Source: Bacillota bacterium (GTDB lineage: Bacteria; Bacillota; Clostridia; Christensenellales; CAG-138). From it: a stretch of DNA of 11,518 nt. Shown one piece after another: positions 5,799 through 11,518 of the stretch. The stretch lies in NCBI GenBank assembly GCA_023451115.1, contig JAEXFV010000131.1, positions 1 through 11,518 of the forward strand, read 5' to 3'. The notes under the pieces are model-generated. The model did not search any database. It was not told where the DNA came from and saw nothing but the letters and a program-made list of their open reading frames with translations. The position numbers and the translations under genes are program-made. The first letter of the stretch is position 1, and every line of letters starts with the position of its first letter.

Positions 5799-7313
5799 CT
5801 ATTGGGCAGGGGCAAACTCCATTTGATCCAGAATATCTTTTTGCAAATCCACGCCGGGATAAACCTCCAGCACACGGAGACCCGCCTCGCACAATTCAAA
5901 CACACAGCGCTCTGTAATATACAGCACCCGCTGGCCGTTTTTTCTGGCCTGATCCGCAGAAAAGCTGATACTGCCAATTTGTTTTTTAAACTTTGGCAAT
6001 GCGCCCTCGCTGAGAATTTCCACGTTGCCCTGGGGGGTTAGGCTGGTTTTTAAACCTTTGGCCCGGAATGTGAGGCAAAATACCACCTGCCGGGTGCTTG
6101 CAGTGATGTTGGCAAATCCGCCGATGCCGGCGTATCCATTGGGAAGCCGGTGGGCGTTCACATTGCCCTGGGCATCCACCTCCAAGCCGCCCATAAAGCA
6201 AATATCCAACCCGCCGCCATCGTAAAAATCAAACTGCTTATCCATATCGCAGATCATATCCGCGCCAATGGTTGCTCCGAAAGAGACGCCAGGTGCTGGC
6301 AGACCGCCTACGCCCCCTGCTTCCACGGTGAGGGTAATTTCTTTTAAAATGCCGACGCGGGAGGCCCAGGTTGCCACCCCCTCAGGAATGCCAATTCCAA
6401 TGTTAACCACGTCCCCTGCTTTTAATTCCCGGGCGCCCCGCCTGCCGATGATGTCGGGAGAAGCATCGCCCATCGGCCGCTTTTTGGGGTTGTCGGCAGA
6501 GAGACGCTGCATCCAGTAATCCATATGGGTTGCAGGAACGTGGATGTCGCCAGAAAGGGTTTGCGCTACGGCCAAGGTTTCCTCCCGTTCATCCACAACC
6601 ACCGCGTCTACCAGGATACCGGGCACAATGATGTTGCGCGGGCGGGAGAAGTAATGGCTTACCCGGTCAACCTGGACGATGACTTTTCCTCCGTGGGCTT
6701 TGGTGGCCTGTGCAATGGAAAGCGCGTCCGCAGTGACAAACTCCCCTTCAAAGGAGATGTTGCCGTCGGCGTCCACGGTAGTGCCCTTGAGAAAAGCTAC
6801 ATCCGGCTGGGGCAGGGTGTAATAAAGATATTCCTCCCCATCCACTTCCACCAGGCGCACCAGCTCCCGGTTGGAACGGGGATTTAATCCAGGCCCCTCC
6901 AGCCTGGGATCCACATAGATGCCCAGCCCTACTTTGCTCATATAACCTTTGTGCCCTCCCGCCATAGCGCGCAGGGTATGGGACAATGCGCCAAGGGGCA
7001 GGTTATAGGCCTCCAGCTCTCCGGATAAGGCCATGCGGGTGGTAACAGGCATGCTGGCATAGTGCCCGGCGATTACACAGCTGACTGCCCCGGCAGCTAC
7101 GTAAGGCTCGGCAAAGCGGCTGACATCCCAACCGCCATATCCGGAGGTGCATAGCAGGGTAAGATTTCGGGGCGAACCGGTAGCGGAAAAACGTTCATAC
7201 AAGGCGGTATGCAGCGCTTGCGGATTGCAAAGGGCTAAAAAGGAATTGATGGCTATCACTGCGCCATCAGGGATCATACGCACGGCCTCTTCTTTGGACA
7301 TCATGCGGAACAT
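5799..7313 (-). CDS. Fused-subunit acyl-CoA:acetate / 3-ketoacid CoA-transferase (YdiF/propionate CoA-transferase type)
   Basis: 504-residue family I CoA-transferase with alpha and beta parts on one chain, as in YdiF and clostridial propionate CoA-transferase. It moves CoA between a short-chain acyl-CoA and a free acid by ping-pong chemistry through a glutamyl-CoA thioester. The N-terminal part includes GHYASMPV at 83-90 and the C-terminal part GIGIPEGVA at 306-314. The expected catalytic glutamate is E331 in TVEAGGVGG (329-337). The FMGGLEVDAQGNVN and GIGGF segments near 373-400 are typical of the beta part. The frame extends 31 codons upstream, but GGGAGG six to seven bases before 7313 selects this ATG. 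The substrate cannot be read from sequence; acetate, propionate, butyrate, lactate or acetoacetate are possible. It is divergent from the amidohydrolase gene and may function in fermentation. Confidence 0.92.
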   Translation of the reverse strand: MFRMMSKEEAVRMIPDGAVIAINSFLALCNPQALHTALYERFSATGSPRNLTLLCTSGYGGWDVSRFAEPYVAAGAVSCVIAGHYASMPVTTRMALSGELEAYNLPLGALSHTLRAMAGGHKGYMSKVGLGIYVDPRLEGPGLNPRSNRELVRLVEVDGEEYLYYTLPQPDVAFLKGTTVDADGNISFEGEFVTADALSIAQATKAHGGKVIVQVDRVSHYFSRPRNIIVPGILVDAVVVDEREETLAVAQTLSGDIHVPATHMDYWMQRLSADNPKKRPMGDASPDIIGRRGARELKAGDVVNIGIGIPEGVATWASRVGILKEITLTVEAGGVGGLPAPGVSFGATIGADMICDMDKQFDFYDGGGLDICFMGGLEVDAQGNVNAHRLPNGYAGIGGFANITASTRQVVFCLTFRAKGLKTSLTPQGNVEILSEGALPKFKKQIGSISFSADQARKNGQRVLYITERCVFELCEAGLRVLEVYPGVDLQKDILDQMEFAPAQ

Positions 7314-7397
7314 AGGCCACCTCCCAAGAATAATGGAACTTTTTTGCAACAAAATTGAAAACAATGGGAAACCATATTGATTATGGGGTATGCTTGC

Positions 7398-7403
7398 ATT
7401 ATA
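7398..7403 (-). promoter_or_regulatory. Possible -10 box for the CoA-transferase gene in the divergent intergenic region
   Basis: A perfect TATAAT lies on the minus strand about 85 bases before the CoA-transferase start, with only a weak -35 (TTTTCT) 17 bases away. The same bases on the plus strand read TATACA, placed 17 bases after TTGATT, so the two divergent promoters may overlap. Which of these is used cannot be decided from sequence. Confidence 0.3.
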
Positions 7404-7425
7404 CATGGAAGAGAGGAAAAAGAAA

Positions 7426-9036
7426 ATGAAGGGCAGAAAATATATGGAAGCGATTTATTATAACGGACGCATACTCACCATGGAGGGCTGTGAAAACGAA
7501 CGCTATCCCCAAGGGCTGTTGGTACGCAATGGGAAGATTGCCGCCTTAGGAGAGATGCAGGCGCTGCAGGCACAAGCGCCTTTGGCCCGGCTGGTTGATT
7601 TGGAAGGGCATGCCCTGCTGCCGGCTTTTATCGATAGCCACAGCCATATTACCGGCTATGCATCCACTATGGGACTGGTGCAGCTGGAAGGGCTAAATTC
7701 CTTTGCCGCGCTGCAGCAGGCGATAAAGGCGTTTCTCCATGCCAATGGAGTTGCGCCAGGAAAATGGGTAACGGGATTTGGCTATGACCATAACGACTTT
7801 GCGCAGCGATGCCACCCCGACAGAAAGGTGCTGGATGCGGTTGCGCCGGATATTCCTGTATTGATCACCCATAAATCCGGCCACATGGGCGTGGCAAACA
7901 CCCGGGCGCTGGAATTGATGGGGATTACCGCGGCTACTCCGGACCCGGAGGGTGGCAAAATTGGCCGGGAGGCGGATGGAAAAACCCCTAACGGTTATCT
8001 GGAGGAAACGGCGTTCACAACCGGCACAACAGCCATGCCGAAACCCACGCTGGAAGATATGCTGCAGGCTTTGGACGCTGCCCAGGAAAAATACCTGAGT
8101 TATGGCGTAACCACAATGCAGGATGGTTTGACCAGAAAGGGAGATTGGACGTTACTGCAGGCTGCCGCTGAGCAGGGCAGACTCAAGGCGGACGTGGTAA
8201 GCTATATTGACGAAAATCTGGAACAGGCGCTGCTGGAGCGGGAGACGGCTTATTTGGGGAAATATGCAGGAAGACTGAAAATTGGCGGATATAAAATCTT
8301 TTTGGATGGATCCCCCCAGGGGAGAACCGCCTGGATGACCCAACCCTATCTGGGCGGAGAACCCGGATATCAGGGATACCCAGTGCATTCCGATGATAAA
8401 GTTCTGGCTTTTGTGGGCGCAGCGCGGGAGCGGGGGATACAGCTGCTAACCCATTGCAACGGCGATGCGGCTGCGGAACAGTTGCTGCAGGCATTTGAAA
8501 AAACCGGCGGTCCCACCAACACCCGTCCGGTGATGATCCATGCCCAATTACTGCGCCCGGATCAATTGCCCCGCCTGGCGAAATTGGGCATGATTGCATC
8601 CTTTTTCGTTGCCCATACCTATCATTGGGGAGATGTTCATGTTCAAAATTTCAGCATGGAGCGGGCAGGCTGTATCAGCCCGGCCCATTCTGCTTTGAAA
8701 ACCGGCGTAAGGTTTACGTTTCACCAGGATACGCCGGTGCTGCCTCCAAACATGCTGGAAACCGTGTGGTGCGCCGCAAAACGCATCACGAAGAAGGGAA
8801 CAGTACTGGGAGAGCAGGAACGGATTACCCCATATGAAGCGCTGCAGGCGGTTACCATCCAGGGAGCATACCAATACTTTGAAGAAAATCAAAAAGGCAC
8901 CCTTACCCCAGGAAAGCTGGCGGATATGGTGATATTGAGCAAAGATCCCACTGCATGCCCATTGGATGAAATACCGGAAATTCAGGTGCTGGAAACCATC
9001 AAGGAGGCCAAAACGGTTTACCGGGCCCAAGGCTAA
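7426..9036 (+). CDS. YtcJ-like metal-dependent amidohydrolase
   Basis: 536-residue protein of the amidohydrolase superfamily, YtcJ/LAF3-like branch. These are TIM-barrel metal hydrolases, mostly uncharacterised, acting on amides or imides. A small beta-sandwich is formed by both ends (ILTMEG and LLVRNGKIAALGE at the N-terminus; GTLTPGKLADMVIL at the C-terminus). Metal-site motifs are intact: the HxH pair H72 and H74 in DSHSHITG, K290 in GYKIFLDGSPQG, H343 in LTHCNGD, H372 in MIHAQ and D435 in FHQDTPV. The start is uncertain. The ATG at 7426 has GAGAGG nine bases upstream; 7444 would start closer to the family pattern (MEAIYYNGRIL), and 7405 is also open. No signal peptide is seen, so it is cytosolic. 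It is divergent from the CoA-transferase; a shared pathway is possible but not shown. Confidence 0.9.
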   Translation: MKGRKYMEAIYYNGRILTMEGCENERYPQGLLVRNGKIAALGEMQALQAQAPLARLVDLEGHALLPAFIDSHSHITGYASTMGLVQLEGLNSFAALQQAIKAFLHANGVAPGKWVTGFGYDHNDFAQRCHPDRKVLDAVAPDIPVLITHKSGHMGVANTRALELMGITAATPDPEGGKIGREADGKTPNGYLEETAFTTGTTAMPKPTLEDMLQALDAAQEKYLSYGVTTMQDGLTRKGDWTLLQAAAEQGRLKADVVSYIDENLEQALLERETAYLGKYAGRLKIGGYKIFLDGSPQGRTAWMTQPYLGGEPGYQGYPVHSDDKVLAFVGAARERGIQLLTHCNGDAAAEQLLQAFEKTGGPTNTRPVMIHAQLLRPDQLPRLAKLGMIASFFVAHTYHWGDVHVQNFSMERAGCISPAHSALKTGVRFTFHQDTPVLPPNMLETVWCAAKRITKKGTVLGEQERITPYEALQAVTIQGAYQYFEENQKGTLTPGKLADMVILSKDPTACPLDEIPEIQVLETIKEAKTVYRAQG

Positions 9037-9046
9037 GCAGCTAGAA

Positions 9047-9083
9047 AAAAACAAGCGGTAGGGATTGCCTGCCGCTTGTTTTT
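9047..9083. terminator. Strong bidirectional terminator after the amidohydrolase gene
   Basis: A 16-bp stem with one G-U pair (9047-9062 with 9068-9083) closes a 5-base loop, and the stem ends in A5/T5 on its two arms, giving T-rich ends in both directions. It can stop the amidohydrolase transcript and the convergent VIT1 gene transcript. I see nothing between 9084 and the VIT1 stop at 9154. Confidence 0.88.
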
Positions 9084-9153
9084 AAACGCCGCGATGTTTC
9101 TTACACTTGCGGGGATGATTGAGACCGTTGGTTACTTCAAAACCATACCTATT

Positions 9154-10041
9154 CTAAATATCCACACCCAAAGCGTTCTTCACGATTAAACCCACAACAA
9201 AGGAGAGGGCCGCAACGCCCAGGCTGATCCCTGCCATCTCGATAAACCGCTTTCTAAAATTCAGCCCTTTGGCGGTAGCGATATAGTAGTTAAAGCCCAG
9301 GATAATCAGCACTACGATACCCAGCATGGTGCCTAATGCATAGAGATAATGGGCCGGATCAAACAGGAGATAAGGCAAAATCAACAGCGCAACCGTCACC
9401 AGGTAAGCAATGCCGGTATAAACGCAGGATTTGAGCGCGTCCGTTCTTCCCTCGCTGCGGGCCGAGAGAAATTCGCTGGAGGCCATGGACAGGGTAGCGG
9501 ATATGCCTGTAATCAATCCGGACAGGGCGATAATGCGGGTGTTTTGCATGGCCAGGGTTAAGCCTGCCAATGTCCCAGTAAGCTCTACCAAAGCGTCGTT
9601 GAGCCCCAGCACCATAGAGCCTACGTACTGAAGCCGTTCCTCATCCAGCAACTCCATCAGGGCTGCCTCATGGGCATCTTCATCTGCCTGAATTTGGGCC
9701 GCCTCTGGTATCTCCTCTGCAAGATGGGCATAAATATCCTGGGCACCTTCCTCCCCTTTTTCCATCTGCTTAATGGTAAAGGTAAAGCCTAACACTATAG
9801 AAAGCAGCTTGCGCCACCATACCTTGCCTTTTTGCGGCTTCATTTCAATGCCGGTGTATGTTTTCCAGATTTCATAATGCGCACGTTCCTCGTTTGCCAA
9901 GCGCAACAACACCTTTTTGTTTTCGCCGTCTTTCATGCGGGAGGCAATCGCCTCATAGCAAGCTTGCTCTGTCAACTCGTTTTGCTGCATATTCTTTATG
10001 ATTTTAAAAGACTGTGGCGATATAGGATGTTTTGTTTCCAT
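9154..10041 (-). CDS. Ferritin-like/VIT1 fusion iron-manganese transporter
   Basis: 295-residue membrane protein that joins an N-terminal ferritin-like (rubrerythrin-type) domain to a VIT1/CCC1 transporter. This is the architecture of MbfA-type proteins, which export Fe2+ (or Mn2+) from the cytoplasm. Probable metal ligands in the first domain (about 10-135) are E22, E30, E52 with H55 in NEERAHYEIW, and E121 with H124 in DEDAHEAALMELLDEE. The VIT domain follows: VLGLNDALVELTGTLAGL at 144-161, then SMASSEFLSARSE at 185-197, and about five membrane segments (near 141-165, 169-190, 207-228, 231-252 and 268-290). The start has a GGGGGT ribosome binding site. It follows the chrA pair on the same strand after a 143-base gap with its own predicted promoter. 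The function is probably relief of iron or manganese excess. Confidence 0.92.
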   Translation of the reverse strand: METKHPISPQSFKIIKNMQQNELTEQACYEAIASRMKDGENKKVLLRLANEERAHYEIWKTYTGIEMKPQKGKVWWRKLLSIVLGFTFTIKQMEKGEEGAQDIYAHLAEEIPEAAQIQADEDAHEAALMELLDEERLQYVGSMVLGLNDALVELTGTLAGLTLAMQNTRIIALSGLITGISATLSMASSEFLSARSEGRTDALKSCVYTGIAYLVTVALLILPYLLFDPAHYLYALGTMLGIVVLIILGFNYYIATAKGLNFRKRFIEMAGISLGVAALSFVVGLIVKNALGVDI

Positions 10042-10063
10042 GGAATACTACCCCCTTTTTCCT

Positions 10064-10091
10064 ATCCCTGAAGCCTGCTCGTTTCAGGGAT
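10064..10091 (-). promoter_or_regulatory. Inverted repeat in the leader of the VIT1 transporter gene
   Basis: A perfect 9-bp inverted repeat (ATCCCTGAA at 10064-10072, TTCAGGGAT at 10083-10091, spacer 10) ends about 22 bases before the start codon. A second small hairpin (TGGCA-GCAT-TGCCA) lies just upstream, near 10117-10130. No T tract follows. It could be an RNA hairpin near the ribosome binding site or an operator for a metal-responsive regulator. It does not look like a Fur box. Confidence 0.5.
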
Positions 10092-10146
10092 ATCAGCAAA
10101 ATTCAATGTCAACCCCTGGCAGCATTGCCACCTTTGTATGGTAGCT

Positions 10147-10175
10147 ATTGTACGGCAGATTGGTGGAAACCACAA
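10147..10175 (-). promoter_or_regulatory. Probable promoter of the VIT1 transporter gene
   Basis: On the minus strand, TTGTGG (10175-10170) is followed after 17 bases by TACAAT (10152-10147). The -10 box is 5/6 and the -35 box 3/6. The predicted start near 10140 gives a leader of about 100 bases with two inverted repeats. Confidence 0.5.
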
Positions 10176-10184
10176 GGGAAAGGG

Positions 10185-10748
10185 CTAAAACATAAGTTCT
10201 GTCATTGCCCCGATTATGCCACAGCCCACCATTACATAAATGGGATTGGGCTTTTTCCAGCGCAAAATCAAAAGGGCGGTCAGGAATAATCCGGTTGCCA
10301 ACCAGTCCGGCGTGCGCAACCCTGCAGAAAGGCCGCTTTCCCCAAACAACGCCAGCAGCAGAATAGAAAGGCCGGCGGAAGCAATTAACGCCACCACAGC
10401 CGGGCGTAACCCACTCAATGTTCCTTGTACCATGGGCAAAGCCCCATACTTTGCATAAATCTTTGCCAGCAGCAGTACGATTACACAGGACGGCAGCACG
10501 CAGCCCAGGGTGGCGGTTAGCGCGCCGCCCATGCCTGCGATATGGGTGCCTACAAAGGTGGCGGAATTGATGGCAATAGGCCCGGGCGTCATTTCCGCAA
10601 TGGTAATCAAATCGGTAAATTCCGTTAGAGTGAGCCAGCCGTGCAGTTCCACAACCTGGCTTTGAATCAAAGGCAGTGCAGCCATGCCGCCGCCGATGCT
10701 GAACAGGCCGATTTGGAAAAAGCTCCAGAACAACTCCAGCAGTCTCAT
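10185..10748 (-). CDS. chrA: Chromate transporter ChrA, second short subunit
   Basis: 187-residue single-domain member of the CHR family. Full-length ChrA exports chromate with two CHR halves; short-chain CHR proteins occur as gene pairs and are thought to assemble as heterodimers. Motifs are FSIGGGMAALPLIQ at 16-29 and MTPGPIAINSATFVGTHIAGMGG at about 53-75, followed by hydrophobic membrane segments to the C-terminus. Ribosome binding site AAAGGAGG lies six bases upstream. The start overlaps the stop of the preceding chrA as ATGA (10745-10748), so the two are translationally coupled. Chromate as the real substrate is inferred from family only; in anaerobes the physiological anion is often unknown. 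Confidence 0.92.
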   Translation of the reverse strand: MRLLELFWSFFQIGLFSIGGGMAALPLIQSQVVELHGWLTLTEFTDLITIAEMTPGPIAINSATFVGTHIAGMGGALTATLGCVLPSCVIVLLLAKIYAKYGALPMVQGTLSGLRPAVVALIASAGLSILLLALFGESGLSAGLRTPDWLATGLFLTALLILRWKKPNPIYVMVGCGIIGAMTELMF

Positions 10749-11329
10749 GCCGCGCCTCCTTTATCGCCGGTTTGCTTGCGGCTGAAATAATACGCTCTGC
10801 CAGCGCCCAGTGCCCCGCACACCAGTATAATCCAAAGCACGTTTATGTGGAAAAAATAAGTGGCGATGAACGCGCCCACCATGACCAAAATGGGCGTAGC
10901 CTGTTTTTGCTGTACCACATGCCCGCCCAGCGTCATGGTAACGTCTGCTATTACTGCCGCAACGCCAGACTGCATGCCTTTTAACACTGCATTTACAATG
11001 GCATTGCTGCGAAATGCAGCATAAAACAGGGAGATGACGGACAAGATGATTAACGGCGGCAACACAGTGCCACAAATCGCTATGAAGGCCCCAGGATAGC
11101 CTGCCACCCGGTGCCCCACCAAAATAGAGGCGTTTACGGCTACTGCGCCGGGGCAGGATTGGGCGATGGCGGTGAGATCCAGCATTTCTTCTTCCTTTAG
11201 CCAATGTAATTGATCCACAAATTTACGTTTCATCAGCGAAATGATGACATACCCACCGCCAAAGGTGAAAGCGCTTAAGCAAAATGTGCTGGAAAACAAT
11301 TTCCAGTATAATCCTTTTCGTTCTTCCAT
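10745..11329 (-). CDS. chrA: Chromate transporter ChrA, first short subunit
   Basis: 194-residue CHR-domain membrane protein, partner of the following chrA. It carries the family motifs FTFGGGYVIISLM at 21-33 and QSCPGAVAVNASILVGHRVAGYPG at about 57-80, followed by several membrane segments. The paired motifs differ from those of the second subunit (SCPGAVAVNAS here, MTPGPIAINSA there), as expected for a diverged short-chain pair. An ATG at 11350 is in frame, but GGGGAG six bases before 11329 favours the shorter start, which gives MEERKGLYWKLF as the N-terminus. It is the first gene of a two-gene operon. The upstream region (11330-11518) holds palindromes but no clear promoter. Confidence 0.92.
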   Translation of the reverse strand: MEERKGLYWKLFSSTFCLSAFTFGGGYVIISLMKRKFVDQLHWLKEEEMLDLTAIAQSCPGAVAVNASILVGHRVAGYPGAFIAICGTVLPPLIILSVISLFYAAFRSNAIVNAVLKGMQSGVAAVIADVTMTLGGHVVQQKQATPILVMVGAFIATYFFHINVLWIILVCGALGAGRAYYFSRKQTGDKGGAA

Positions 11330-11352
11330 GCTGGACTCCCCTTTTTCCATAT

Positions 11353-11451
11353 TACATCAATACATCCTGTCCCAAGCCCTGCCTGATAGAGGCTGCGGCA
11401 AAGTCACCTGCCAAACGTTCTACTTTGACGCCTTATTGGTATCATACCCCT
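11353..11451 (-). other. Structured or remnant sequence upstream of the chrA pair
   Basis: On the minus strand this stretch has a perfect palindrome GGTATGATACC (near 11441-11451), containing a TATGAT that could serve as a -10 box. Next is a hairpin of CAAAGT with ACTTTG, extended by GGC/CC, and then a short GCCT/AGGC hairpin. One frame stays open for 26 codons and ends two bases before the alternative chrA ATG at 11350, but it has no usual start codon and no ribosome binding site. It may be a regulatory leader or a decayed gene end. Confidence 0.35.
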
Positions 11452-11481
11452 GAAAGCAGAAAAAGAGAATAGGAATATCAA

Positions 11482-11500
11482 AGGGCAGCCGGCATGCCCT
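11482..11500 (-). other. Small hairpin near the right edge
   Basis: AGGGCA (11482-11487) pairs with TGCCCT (11495-11500) across a 7-base loop. On the minus strand it is followed by TTTGAT, which is a poor T tract. It could be a weak terminator of a gene beyond the window. Nothing else is recognised between 11455 and 11518. Confidence 0.3.
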
Positions 11501-11518
11501 GGGTACGTAAATAAAAAA

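Noticed and set aside
9431..9631. Plus-strand frames opposite the VIT1 gene
   Set aside because: Antisense shadows of a clear transporter gene; no ribosome binding site.
10042..10140. Manganese (yybP-ykoY) or Ni/Co riboswitch before the VIT1 transporter
   Set aside because: Hairpins are present, but I cannot find the conserved loop sequences of those classes; reported only as an unassigned leader.
1..11518. CRISPR array, insertion sequence, prophage or toxin-antitoxin module
   Set aside because: No spaced direct repeats, transposase, integrase, att-like repeat or toxin/antitoxin pair was found on either strand.

Overview
The window looks like an ordinary chromosomal segment of a Gram-positive Bacillota bacterium, most likely a gut-type Clostridia relative of moderate GC content. 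This rests on strong AGGAGG-type ribosome binding sites, sigma-A-like promoters, compact intrinsic terminators and gene families typical of that group (YjdF, small CxxC zinc-ribbon protein, paired ChrA, NifX-like protein with a His-rich tail). The assignment is inference; no rRNA or tRNA is present.

Left part (1-1613). The end of a Met/Gly-rich protein runs into a bidirectional terminator shared with the convergent yjdF gene. yjdF has a structured 5' leader closed by a 7-bp long-range stem, as expected for a yjdF-type (azaaromatic-sensing) riboswitch. Upstream on the same strand are a terminator, a small double zinc-ribbon protein and a gene-poor stretch of about 500 bases. That stretch has a very good minus-strand promoter (TTGCGT-17-TATAAT) and several nested helices, so I read it as a probable structured noncoding RNA of about 200 nt. 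It is the least explained element in the window.

Middle part (1614-5733). A plus-strand DNA maintenance cluster runs xth/exoA (exonuclease III), maf (nucleotide pyrophosphatase) and uvrC (excision nuclease). The genes are tightly spaced, with an ATGA overlap between maf and uvrC. A small putative lipoprotein gene on the minus strand overlaps the 3' end of uvrC and the operon terminator. Next comes a NifX/NifB-type protein with its own consensus promoter and a metal-binding tail.

Right part (5756-11518). A fused acetate/3-ketoacid-type CoA-transferase and a YtcJ-like amidohydrolase are divergently transcribed. After a strong shared terminator, the minus strand carries a ferritin-like/VIT1 iron-manganese transporter with a roughly 100-nt leader, preceded by a two-gene chromate transporter operon (two single-domain ChrA proteins, ATGA overlap). 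No mobile element, CRISPR array, prophage gene or defence system was seen.
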